Positions 19,583 through 28,418 are shown, counted from the stretch's first letter. The stretch: DNA of 64,000 bases from Ferrimonas senticii DSM 18821 (GCF_000422665.1 NZ_AUGM01000013.1:62001-126000); one strand, 5' to 3'. Numbers and translations: made by a program. The notes: generated by a model not told the origin, from the letters alone.

Positions 19583-20380
19583 TTATTCGACCGATTCTAT
19601 GCTCTGCGCTCGGTCATTAACTGGCGCTGCGGTTTGTTGCGTCAGCTGCGCTTGTAGCGCTGGCGGATGCTGATGCGAGATGGGATCGGTGACGACGATG
19701 GTATCGCCGCGCAGCATATAGTTGCCGCCGTGCAAGTCGACCACCCCTTTCAGTGATACGTGGCTTAACACCTCAAACAGGGTTTCCAGCAGATCTTGGT
19801 GTTGTTCAATCACTTGGTCTTCGACGATCGCCGGTTCGCTGCTGGCGGAGTTCATATAGAAGTGTTCGGTGGTGTCTTGGATCTTATCTACCAGTTGCTC
19901 AACGCTGTCGACCTCATGGGCGAAGGCTTTTTTGTTGTAGGCGTAGGGCATGGTGATAGTTCGCAGTGCGCCCCACAGTAGGCCGAAATCGCTGTCGTGA
20001 AAGTGGCTGGGTAGGGTCGCTTCGCGGCCGGTATCAGAGATCTCTTCTAGCCGTTCCATTACGTAAAAGCGCACCACCTTGCCGCTGGGCAGGGTGATCA
20101 CATCTTCACGATGGATGGTGGGAATATGCGGGTTATCTTGGTTTTGTGGCCGCATGCACCACTGGGCAAACAGGTAGTAACCGTCAATTTCACTGAGGCA
20201 GACCTTAACCACCTTGTCCGGTTCGCCGGGCAGATCATAGACCTCGGCATAGACGCCGGTGGCCATCAACTCCAGATCGGAGAAACGCTCTAGGTAGATA
20301 GAGACATCGTCACTGCGCTTAAGCTCGGCGGCATCCGCCAATTGCTCCAATTCCTCAATCGTTTCTAGATAAATTTCCAT
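19583..20380 (-). CDS. Atypical protein-kinase-fold protein
   Basis: 265 residues, not a named family that I recognise. Several kinase landmarks occur in the right order. A nucleotide-loop-like GVYAEVY lies at 42-48 and a candidate ATP-binding Lys59 in VVKV. A hinge-like VVRFYVMERL sits near 102-111. A catalytic-loop-like VVDLHGGN lies at 213-220 (Asp215, Asn220), and a metal-binding TDP follows (Asp232). This spacing is closer to aminoglycoside-phosphotransferase/RIO-type kinases than to Hanks kinases. It is divergent from the Gln-rich membrane protein and Hsp70 genes, with 282 bp between. Enzymatic activity is inference. Confidence 0.55.
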   Translation of the reverse strand: MEIYLETIEELEQLADAAELKRSDDVSIYLERFSDLELMATGVYAEVYDLPGEPDKVVKVCLSEIDGYYLFAQWCMRPQNQDNPHIPTIHREDVITLPSGKVVRFYVMERLEEISDTGREATLPSHFHDSDFGLLWGALRTITMPYAYNKKAFAHEVDSVEQLVDKIQDTTEHFYMNSASSEPAIVEDQVIEQHQDLLETLFEVLSHVSLKGVVDLHGGNYMLRGDTIVVTDPISHQHPPALQAQLTQQTAAPVNDRAQSIESVE

Positions 20381-20662
20381 CGTTCATTGATTCGGCTGAG
20401 TGTCAGCGGGCACCTTAACAGCGCCTAGCAGTGGCGACAAATCAGCCGGCGTCTTGTCTTAAGCACTGCAGTTTTATGATCTTTACAGTGGCCGGTCAGT
20501 CCAAGCGTTTGTTAAAGCGCAGCGCTGCCAATTTGCGTTGCCGCTGGCGGCGGTAGCTGCGCCATCGGAACCCGCCTTGAGTAAATCAATCGCGGCAATC
20601 GAGCCTTGATTGCCTAAGATTTTGCTTAACTGTATCAAGGAGATGATCGAAAGTGAGCCAGC

Positions 20663-22459
20663 ATGAAGCCAAGCAGCAATGGCGTTAGTAGCGCCGCACC
20701 GGCCGCCAGCGTAGCGGCGCTTTGCAACGATTTAGTGGCAGTCGCGCGGCAGTTAGAGCAGGGGCAAGCGCAAACGCCGCTAACTGAACAGTGCCAGCAA
20801 TTAGCCCAGCCACAAACGTTGACGGCGGGGTTGATTGCTGTGGATGAACTTGGCTGGGAAGCGGCGCTGACATGGCTCAGTGGCGTTCGCGGTTGGCGGC
20901 CTCTGGCCAACGGTTGTGTGCATCAGATCCGCGGCAGCGGCGCCGATCACTTTGAGGTGGCTGTCCGAAGCCAAGCACCGAAGCAATTTCCCGATTGGCA
21001 GGCATTACAGCAGTGGCTTGGACAGCAAGCCTCTGCGCAACCGCTGGTTATCAAGGTGCCGAAGTGGCGCTTGCCGCCTTCGCTGACAGTGCATGCGGCG
21101 GCCCTTAACGGCAACGGTGATGCGAGCCAAATGGCCTCGCGGCTGATGCAACAGTGTAACTGGCTGTTTGTCAGCGGTGGCTGTCACGCCCCGCCGTTGA
21201 CTGAATCCATCGCCGAGCTAATCACCGAAATGGCGGTTGTGTTACCGCTGCTGGCGGTGGATGAATTAGATCCCAGCTGCCAGATCGGCGCCGATGGTTG
21301 GTGGCAACTGCCATCGACTAAGGCATTGCCCCCACAGTTGCTAACTCACCATCAACTGGCACCGCTGCCGCAATGGTTGCAGTTGCCGCAGCAGGGACTG
21401 CTGGCGGATTTGGCCCAGTTGCGTCAGCTTGGCCAGTGTCAGCAATTGCTGCTGGCCTGTATTGACAGTGCCAAACAGCAGCAGCGCCAACTCGCTAATC
21501 GGCAGCAACGGCTGCAACAGCAAGCGCCAGCGGCAACGGCTGCGCCGCAGTCTGACGTCAATGCGATCTTTAGTGAGCTTAGCCAATGGCTTAGTCAGCG
21601 TCAGCGGCAGTTCGAGGCCAGCAATGGCCCACTGCAGCAACAACTGACGCAGTTTAGCGAAACCCTTACCAGTGCCGATATCGAACACACCATCGGCCAC
21701 AAAAAGCGGTTTTTGACGCTGGCTGCGACCACCCAAGCGCGGCTGGGGTCACAACTGCAGCAGCAATTGCAGCACAGTTTGCAGCAACTGCTGCATCAGC
21801 TGGAACAACAACTCGTGCCGTGGCGTCAACAGGGCGATTGGCCACCGCCACAGTGGCCGATTAGTCAGTGGCGACAACAACTGCAACAAGCGATGCAGCT
21901 GGATGTTCGTTATCGCGGCGAGTTGCCAATGCGGGGCTGGCTGGCTCGGCTTGCGGAAGGGCGGCGCAACGTCTTTATGGTACTGCTGCTGGCGTCGATG
22001 CTTGGTTACATGGGGCTGGATATTCGTGGCAGCGGTTTAATTGGGTTATTGATCTTGCCGGTATTCATCGCCGGCATCGGCTACAGCTATGTGACTTGGC
22101 AAAAAGAGGACGCCGAGCAAGAGCAGCAGCAACTAGAACGGCTGCAACAAGAGCTTAAAGGGGCATTAATGCGTGCTCAAGCCGAGGGCAGTCGCGCCCT
22201 GTTTAGTGGCGTAAGTGACGGTCTCAATGAATTAAAACGACAGTGGCAGCAGCATCAAACGGCTCGTGATCAGCAAGCGCGCCAGCAACACGATGTTGCC
22301 GTAGCGCAGCATCGCGGCCGTGATCGTCAGTTGAGCCAGCAACAGCAACAGTGGCAGCAACTGCAGCAACAAGCTGAGCGGTTGAGTGAGCGGCTGCTCC
22401 AGCAGCAGCGACAGTCGCAACGTTCGTTGCAACAGGCATTGCAGGAGGCAAATCGATGA
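20663..22459 (+). CDS. Gln-rich membrane protein, possible degenerate dynamin-like GTPase
   Basis: 598 residues, family not certain. Residues about 55-205 read like a bacterial dynamin GTPase domain in which every nucleotide motif is lost. AGLIAVDELGWEAALTWLSG stands where the P-loop is expected, without GKS. A segment around residues 140-182 (SLTVHAAALNGNGD then WLFVSGGCHAPPLTESIAEL) stands where DTPGL and the following strand would be. LLAVDELD near 196-203 stands where NKxD would be. Residues 260-430 are Gln-rich helix. Two membrane helices form a hairpin at about 436-475, followed by a coiled coil to the end, as in dynamin-like proteins. The start is poorly marked: AAGGAG lies 20 bp upstream. 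The stop overlaps the Hsp70 start (ATGA). Confidence 0.6.
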   Translation: MKPSSNGVSSAAPAASVAALCNDLVAVARQLEQGQAQTPLTEQCQQLAQPQTLTAGLIAVDELGWEAALTWLSGVRGWRPLANGCVHQIRGSGADHFEVAVRSQAPKQFPDWQALQQWLGQQASAQPLVIKVPKWRLPPSLTVHAAALNGNGDASQMASRLMQQCNWLFVSGGCHAPPLTESIAELITEMAVVLPLLAVDELDPSCQIGADGWWQLPSTKALPPQLLTHHQLAPLPQWLQLPQQGLLADLAQLRQLGQCQQLLLACIDSAKQQQRQLANRQQRLQQQAPAATAAPQSDVNAIFSELSQWLSQRQRQFEASNGPLQQQLTQFSETLTSADIEHTIGHKKRFLTLAATTQARLGSQLQQQLQHSLQQLLHQLEQQLVPWRQQGDWPPPQWPISQWRQQLQQAMQLDVRYRGELPMRGWLARLAEGRRNVFMVLLLASMLGYMGLDIRGSGLIGLLILPVFIAGIGYSYVTWQKEDAEQEQQQLERLQQELKGALMRAQAEGSRALFSGVSDGLNELKRQWQQHQTARDQQARQQHDVAVAQHRGRDRQLSQQQQQWQQLQQQAERLSERLLQQQRQSQRSLQQALQEANR

Positions 22460-23952
22460 GTTACCTAGGGATAGACTTGGGCACCACCTATTCATTGGCG
22501 GCGCTGCTTAATGACCAAGGCAAGCCAGTATTGGTGCCAGACTTTCATGATGCCAATGTGTTTCGCACCCCCAGTGTGGTGTACATTGGCGAGCACGGTT
22601 GCTTGGTCGGTGATGTTGCTGAAGCGCTGTTAGAAGAGCAGCCGAGCCTCAGCCACGCTCGCTGTTTTAAGTTGGATATGGCCACGGAAGGCGCCGGTTA
22701 CAGCGACCACCAGCAACGCCGCTGGTGGCCGCAAAGTCTGTCGGCGTTGGTGCTAAAGAAATTGCTGCAAGATGTGGCGGCGTTTGTGCCAGAGGCAATT
22801 GAGGGGGCGCTGATCACAGTGCCCGCTAGTTTTACCGAGCCGCAGCGAAACGCCACCAAAGAGGCGGCGCAACTGGCAGGGATCGCGCCGGTAAAGTTGA
22901 TTGAAGAGCCGATCGCCGCCGCCACCTTTTATGGCATCAATCAAACGACTGAACAAACCCTGTTTGTTTATGACTTAGGTGGCGGCACCTTTGACGCCAC
23001 CATTTTGCAAAGCGGCGACCAAGGACTGTATGTGCTGGCAACCGCTGGTAGCACCAAGCTTGGCGGCGCGTGGCTTGACCAACAGGTGGTGCAGTTGGTG
23101 CAGCAGCAGTACACCGAGCAGTTTGGTGCCTGCGATTTTGATGATGGTGCGCTGCAGCGGATGCGTCGCTTCGCGGTGGACGCCAAAATGAGCTTTTCCA
23201 AACCGGGCAAAAACCGAGTGCAGCAAACTTTGCTGCTGATGGGGCAGTCACTGGATATGGTGCTGCTGCGTTCGCAGTTTGAGCAGTTGGTGGCGGACAT
23301 CGTTGCCGAAACCGTAGCGATTTGCCAGCAGTGCCTGCAACAAGCATCGATGGATTGGGATTTTATCGACGTGATTATGTTGACCGGCGGCTCATCGTTG
23401 CTGCCGCTGGTGGCCGAACAGTTGCAGCGTCAGTCTGGCAAAGCCGCGGCGCAGTTGGTATGCAAACAACCGCATCAAGCGGTGGCTTATGGCGCGGCGA
23501 TCATCGCTGCGCAAAGCTTTGTCGATAGCAGCGGTAAAACCGTCAGTTCCCGTTGTCCTTATGGTCTTGGGATCCGCTTACGCAGTGATGATGCAGCACC
23601 CAAGGTGCACCAGTTGATTGCCGCCAACAGTGCGGTGCCGGTGCAAGCGAAAGCGCGTTTTCGCAGCCACCGTGCCGATCAACAACGGCTGATGATTGAA
23701 GTGATGCAACTGCCAGAAGGTGAGCTGCCACAAAGCTTGGGGTTCTTCGCCTTTGCGATTGCCGCACCGCGTAAGGGATATGTGGTGGAGATCAGTTTGG
23801 GCTATGACTTGGATGGGGCGGTTACGGTAACGGCATTGGGGTTAGACGATAAGCAGCAACTGCGGCGAGTGCTGCAGCGTCATGACGGGGCGCTGTCTGC
23901 AGCACTGCAACAGCAACAGCAGTGGTTGCTGGAACTTACCGTTAACGGCTGA
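22456..23952 (+). CDS. Hsp70 (DnaK-like) protein with short C-terminal region
   Basis: 498 residues against about 640 for DnaK. The ATPase domain is complete in its motifs: DLGTTYS (7-13), Lys72 in a CFKLDM context, EEPIAAA (150-156), DLGGGTFD (173-180) and TGGSS (310-314). The normal DVTPLSLGIE linker is reduced to YGLGIRL. It is followed by only about 125 residues of beta-type substrate domain and no helical lid, so it is not a housekeeping DnaK. AGGAGG precedes the ATG, which overlaps the stop of the preceding membrane protein. The two are thus translationally coupled and probably act together. Confidence 0.9.
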   Translation: MSYLGIDLGTTYSLAALLNDQGKPVLVPDFHDANVFRTPSVVYIGEHGCLVGDVAEALLEEQPSLSHARCFKLDMATEGAGYSDHQQRRWWPQSLSALVLKKLLQDVAAFVPEAIEGALITVPASFTEPQRNATKEAAQLAGIAPVKLIEEPIAAATFYGINQTTEQTLFVYDLGGGTFDATILQSGDQGLYVLATAGSTKLGGAWLDQQVVQLVQQQYTEQFGACDFDDGALQRMRRFAVDAKMSFSKPGKNRVQQTLLLMGQSLDMVLLRSQFEQLVADIVAETVAICQQCLQQASMDWDFIDVIMLTGGSSLLPLVAEQLQRQSGKAAAQLVCKQPHQAVAYGAAIIAAQSFVDSSGKTVSSRCPYGLGIRLRSDDAAPKVHQLIAANSAVPVQAKARFRSHRADQQRLMIEVMQLPEGELPQSLGFFAFAIAAPRKGYVVEISLGYDLDGAVTVTALGLDDKQQLRRVLQRHDGALSAALQQQQQWLLELTVNG

Positions 23953-23960
23953 AAGCGCCA

Positions 23961-26666
23961 TCAATAGCGCTGGTAGTTGGGTTTATTGCGTTGGTGTGTT
24001 TCTAGATCATCAACCACGTCGTTGTACTGACGAGCCAAGTCATTGGCCTCGTTGACGGACTCAAAGTAAGCTTTGGTGTGGCGGCACTTATTAGTGCGGC
24101 AGCGCATGCCAGCGCTGTAGTCACCGCCTGCTCTGGGGCGGTGATAATTTATCTTACGTTCGAGCTCTTCCAGCTCCTCGTCCCATTCATCCAATATTTC
24201 GTGGTATTCCTCTTCCTCCTGTTGCCACTCGCGATAGCGGGCGCGGAACGCTTCGATGTGGGCGGCATAGCCATCGCGGAAATTGTTGTAGTAGTTAAGT
24301 CCCTGATTAAATTCGCGATGGGCAGCGGCTATTTCATTTTGTTGGCGCAGTTTTTTTCCCTGGCCTAGGGCGTTTTTTACCGGAGTTAGGCGGCTGTCGC
24401 TCAAGCGTTTCTGTTGCTGTTCTTGCTGTAGGTAAGCCAACACCTTTTGCAGATTTTGTTGGGCATTGAGCATGCCTTTGGCGCGTTCTAGTTGTTTGTC
24501 TGCGCGGCTTTGTATCTCTTGATAAAGGGTTTGCGCTTGCCCAAGTTGCCCGTCAATGTGCAGCCGCTCGGCCTGCTTCAGTTTATCCACCAGCCCCGCA
24601 TCGGGGGCAAAGTCGAGGCGTTCCGTTTCAGCCAATTGATACCAACTATTTAAGCTAGTAAAGGCGTTCTCTTTGTTGCTGTCGATACTCTGCAGCAGGG
24701 TAATAAGTTGCTGATAACCTTCGCTGACAGCAACAAATTGCTGGTTCGCTTTAACAAACTGACCCTGCTGCCAATGCTGCTGAGCCTGTTGCAGTTGCGC
24801 GGCGACCTCGACAGCAGGGGGATATTGTTGCTGTTGACCTTGTTGACGCCAGCGGCGCGCGGCTTGTTCGGCATCTTGTTTCAGTTGCCGTCCCTTTTGG
24901 TAGGCTTTGGTCAGCACTGGCAACTGTTGGTTAAATTGTTGGTAGTGGCTAAAGGCTTGCGAGAACTGTAATTTTTGCAAGGCTTCATCGCCCAGCACCC
25001 ATTCATTAAGTGCCGTTGTGATGGTGGCAAAACTGTGGTTATTGGTGTTGGCTTGGCGCCATTGATTGCTCAGTTCGCGGCCTAGCAACCGGGCATCGGC
25101 AACCGGAGCTACCTGAGTAAATTGGGCGTCGATATGTTGATAGTCAGCCAGCGCTTGTTGGTGATATTGCAGCCCTTGCTGGTATTTACCGGCGCGCATC
25201 GATTCTTTGCCCAGCGATAACTGCGCATCGGCTTTAGCACGAGTCTCACCATCAATCAGCAGTCGGTTGGTTAGCTCAAGCTGTTCCTCGACGGATTGCT
25301 GGGCAATGGCCAACTGCGCCAATTGCTGTTGCCCGCTGTTGCTGGGTTGGCGTTGCTGCTCACTTTGCTGCTGGCGGATGGCAAACTTATGTTCTTGCAG
25401 CTGCTCGCGCAGATCGCTTTTGGCGTCATTAAAGCGGTTGCGGGCGGCTTTGATCTTACTTTCGATGGTGGCCGCCTCCGATTTATAGCTTTGTACCTGC
25501 TGCTCACTCATCGGCAACAGCTGCTGCAGGGCGCCGCTGTGCCAGCCCCAGCCGGCGATGGCAACAGTAGCCAGCGAGGCGGCCAGCAGCCACCCTTTGG
25601 CCAGTCCAGCGGGGCGGCGAGGCTGGCGGATGTTACTCTCTGGTGCGGCGGCCTGAGCGTTGCAGGCCAGTGTGCTTATCGCTTGGCGCACCTCGTTGAG
25701 ACTGGAAAAACGCTGCTTTGGATCGGGCGCTAACAAGGTTAACAGCAACTCTACCCACGCTTCGCTGTCGGCAAAGCCCCCATCGAGCATCACCGTATCG
25801 TCGGCCACTGTCGGCGGTTCGGCACAGATCATCTGGTGTAATATCGCCCCGAGCGCATATTGGTCGGCCGCCGTACTGATGCTGATGGTTTGCCGCTGCT
25901 CTGGGGCAAGGTAGGGATCGCGATCGTCGGCTGGCAACAGCGTTGCCCAGCCAAAGTGACTTAGGCGCAGGCTTTGATGTTCGGTTAGCGCCAGCCAGTC
26001 GGGGCGAAGGCCGCCGTGGGGCCTACCAATGCCAATGAGTGCATCCACCAGTGTCAGTGCCAGCTGTGCCGCCTGTTGGCGGCTGAATTGCTGTTGCGCG
26101 AGCTGCTGCGCTAAGGTCGGCTGTGATAGGGGCTCCATCACTACCACTAACTGCTGTTGATGGGGTAACACCATCACGGTGGCGCACAGTTGTGGGTGAT
26201 GCAGTTCGCTACTGGCTTGCAATGCGTGTTGCAGCGAGCTCTTGTCGACCCTGTTGCATTGCTCGGTGCCAATCAATGCCAACGTGACGGCAGATTGGGT
26301 ACTGCGGTCATGGCCTTGATAGTAACGCGCCTCGGTGGCGACGGTGGCCACACTGGTGACTTCGAAGCGATCGGCGATGATCTCGCCAACGGCCAGTTCG
26401 CCTTCGGCGTTGCAGTCCAGTTCGGGCAGATCCGCTAACTCCGCCGCGCCCATTTGGCTTGGTTGCGGTTGTTGTTGCAGTAATTCGGCGTTGGCTTGCG
26501 CCAGTTGTTGTAGCCGTTGGGCAAACTTGGCTTGTAGCTTTTCGGTTGGCGCTTGGTCGTATTGCTGCTGTAACTCGGTCATTTTTGCCAGCAACGCCGC
26601 GCGGATCGCTTCGATGCTGGCGTCGTCGGGCAGATTCAATAAGGCCAAGAGTTGTTGCTGATTCAT
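23961..26666 (-). CDS. Membrane pseudokinase with J-like N-terminus and coiled-coil tail
   Basis: 901 residues. Residues 5-64 resemble a J domain (LLNLPDDASIEAIRAAL, then KLQAKFAQRLQQLAQANAELL) but lack HPD. Residues about 97-335 follow the Ser/Thr kinase fold: YLAPEQ (252-257), DQYALG (268-273) and DPKQRF (315-320) are kept. The VAIK lysine is absent (AVTLAL at 126-131), HRD is HGG (217-219), the Asn is Trp224 and DFG is HFG (237-239), so it should be inactive. One membrane helix lies at about 355-376. About 450 residues of Gln-rich coiled coil follow, then a short tail with CRTNKC. It is convergent with the Hsp70 gene (8 bp apart). Confidence 0.8.
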   Translation of the reverse strand: MNQQQLLALLNLPDDASIEAIRAALLAKMTELQQQYDQAPTEKLQAKFAQRLQQLAQANAELLQQQPQPSQMGAAELADLPELDCNAEGELAVGEIIADRFEVTSVATVATEARYYQGHDRSTQSAVTLALIGTEQCNRVDKSSLQHALQASSELHHPQLCATVMVLPHQQQLVVVMEPLSQPTLAQQLAQQQFSRQQAAQLALTLVDALIGIGRPHGGLRPDWLALTEHQSLRLSHFGWATLLPADDRDPYLAPEQRQTISISTAADQYALGAILHQMICAEPPTVADDTVMLDGGFADSEAWVELLLTLLAPDPKQRFSSLNEVRQAISTLACNAQAAAPESNIRQPRRPAGLAKGWLLAASLATVAIAGWGWHSGALQQLLPMSEQQVQSYKSEAATIESKIKAARNRFNDAKSDLREQLQEHKFAIRQQQSEQQRQPSNSGQQQLAQLAIAQQSVEEQLELTNRLLIDGETRAKADAQLSLGKESMRAGKYQQGLQYHQQALADYQHIDAQFTQVAPVADARLLGRELSNQWRQANTNNHSFATITTALNEWVLGDEALQKLQFSQAFSHYQQFNQQLPVLTKAYQKGRQLKQDAEQAARRWRQQGQQQQYPPAVEVAAQLQQAQQHWQQGQFVKANQQFVAVSEGYQQLITLLQSIDSNKENAFTSLNSWYQLAETERLDFAPDAGLVDKLKQAERLHIDGQLGQAQTLYQEIQSRADKQLERAKGMLNAQQNLQKVLAYLQQEQQQKRLSDSRLTPVKNALGQGKKLRQQNEIAAAHREFNQGLNYYNNFRDGYAAHIEAFRARYREWQQEEEEYHEILDEWDEELEELERKINYHRPRAGGDYSAGMRCRTNKCRHTKAYFESVNEANDLARQYNDVVDDLETHQRNKPNYQRY

Positions 26667-26674
26667 CGTCGTTG

Positions 26675-28297
26675 CTAATCCATGCTGCGATTGGCGGCGT
26701 TGGCTGCCCGTTCGGCGCTGCGCTCGGCATCATCGGCACTGCGTTCGGCTTTATCGGCGCAGTTTTGTGCTGTTGATGAGACTTGCACGATGACGTCGTG
26801 CTGCTGCTGCGCTTGCTGCTGGCACTGTCCCACCGTCGCTAACAGCTCTGCGGTCTGTTCCATGTATAGCCGTGTTTGGGTCATGTAGTCGCCGGCTCGG
26901 ATGGAGTGATCACCGGCGTCGTAGCGGTAGCCGTCGGCTTGCTGTGCCATCTGTTCAGTGGTGCGCAGCAGCTGCTCCATGGCATCCAGCATCTGCTCCA
27001 TCTGGGCAGCCACGTGTTCGGCTGCGGCGCGGGCTTGTTGCTCAAGTTGCTCGGCGGTGGCCATCGCCGTTTGCGCCCGCTCCAACGCCGCTTCGGTCTG
27101 CTGCTGCAATTGTTCGGCGCTGCTAGCCGCTTGCGCTGCGGTTAATGACGCATCATCGGCCTGCTGTGCCTCGGCTTGAGCACGTTCAGCGGCATTGGCG
27201 GCGGCGCTGGCATGACTTTCACTTTGGCCACTGGCGCTAGCGGCGCTACTTTGGGCATTGCTGGCAGCGCTTGCTTGGGTCTGGGCCTCGCTGGCAGCAG
27301 CGTCAGCCGCGGTGGCGTGGCTGTTGGCGTTACTGGCGGCACTGGCGCTTTGCTGAGCGTCCTGTTCGGCGCTGGCCTGATATTGACTGATCTGCTCGGC
27401 ATCCGCAGCCGCTGCTTGTTGATGCTCGGCGGTTTGCTGTTGCAGTGCCGCGGATTGTTGCGCGGCCTGTTCGCTTTGCTGTTGCGCTTGTGCGGCCGCT
27501 TGCTCTGCGGTTTCGGCCGCCTCAGCAGCCTGCTCGGCCTGTTGTTGTAAGGCTTCGGTTTGTTCCGCATGCGCTTGGGTTTGTTGCTGCGCCTGCGCCG
27601 CCTGTTGTTCGGCTTGCTGTGTCTGCTGGGCAGCAGCACTGGCTTCGGCGGCCTGTTGCGCTGCGTCGTTGCTGGCTTGCTGGCTGGTTTGCGCCGAAGT
27701 TTGCGCTTGGCTATTGGCTGTCGCGGCGGCGCTGGCTTGGTCATTGGCTTGTTGATTGAAGTTGCTGGCCTCACCGGCTTGCTGCTGAGCTTGATTGGCG
27801 GATTGGCCGGCACTGTTTGCCTGCTGCTGTGCCTCTTGGGCGGCGCTGTGGCTTTGGTTGGCGTCTTGCTGGGCGAGATCGGCAGCCTGCTGCGCCTGTT
27901 GTGCCCCCTGTTCAGCTTGCTGCTGCTGTTGCTGGCTCTGGTTGGCGGCCTGTTCCGATTGGCTGGCAGCCTGTTGCGCGCTGTTGGCGCTATAGCGGCT
28001 TTGTTCGGCGGCGTCTTGGCTGTTGTGGCGAGCTTGCTCTGCCTGACTGGCTGCTTGTTGGCTATGGCTGTGCTCTTGCTGAGCCTGTTCAGCGGCCTGT
28101 CGGGCGAGATCCGCTTGACGCTGGGCATCTTGCGCCGCTTGATTGGCTTGCTGGCTAAACTGCTGCCCGTGTTGCTGTGCTTGTTCGCTGCTGTCTTTGG
28201 TCTGCTGTGCTTGTTGATTAATCTGCTGCAGTTGCTCGGCTTGCTGGCGAGCTTGCAGAAGTTGTTCTTGCAGCTTTTGTTCGATAGACAGCGACAT
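26675..28297 (-). CDS. Giant Ala/Gln/Ser coiled-coil protein
   Basis: 540 residues made almost wholly of Ala, Gln, Ser, Glu and Asn, with Ala at regular short intervals (for example QAAEQAQQEHSHSQQAASQA). It reads as a long Ala-coil rod with very few large hydrophobic residues until residue 420. From there Met/Leu heptads (MEQMLDAMEQLLRTTEQMA) and a short stretch with GYRYDAGDHSIRAGDYM appear. No signal peptide or membrane segment was seen. GGAG lies before the ATG, and the pseudokinase follows after 8 bp in one operon. Phage tail-fibre stalks and TolA-like rods look similar; function unknown. Confidence 0.8.
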   Translation of the reverse strand: MSLSIEQKLQEQLLQARQQAEQLQQINQQAQQTKDSSEQAQQHGQQFSQQANQAAQDAQRQADLARQAAEQAQQEHSHSQQAASQAEQARHNSQDAAEQSRYSANSAQQAASQSEQAANQSQQQQQQAEQGAQQAQQAADLAQQDANQSHSAAQEAQQQANSAGQSANQAQQQAGEASNFNQQANDQASAAATANSQAQTSAQTSQQASNDAAQQAAEASAAAQQTQQAEQQAAQAQQQTQAHAEQTEALQQQAEQAAEAAETAEQAAAQAQQQSEQAAQQSAALQQQTAEHQQAAAADAEQISQYQASAEQDAQQSASAASNANSHATAADAAASEAQTQASAASNAQSSAASASGQSESHASAAANAAERAQAEAQQADDASLTAAQAASSAEQLQQQTEAALERAQTAMATAEQLEQQARAAAEHVAAQMEQMLDAMEQLLRTTEQMAQQADGYRYDAGDHSIRAGDYMTQTRLYMEQTAELLATVGQCQQQAQQQHDVIVQVSSTAQNCADKAERSADDAERSAERAANAANRSMD

Positions 28298-28418
28298 TGA
28301 TCGGACTCCACACCAAAGGGCTAGTCTGAAGTTTAGGAAACATCACCATCTTGTTGCGGTTAGATCGTTGGTTAACTTTGAAAAGCACCGGACCTGTAGT
28401 GGAGGCGCGGTAATGGTG

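Noticed and set aside
27560..28300. Leu/Gly-rich 246-codon open frame on the plus strand opposite the coiled-coil gene
   Set aside because: It is the antisense of the Ala/Gln repeat codons. The minus-strand frame has a ribosome site, an operon partner and a sensible coiled-coil sequence.
27142..28311. 389-codon second minus-strand frame over the same region
   Set aside because: It is a shifted reading of the repetitive GCN/CAG codons, Pro/Arg/Lys/Asn-rich with no domain; the main frame fits better.
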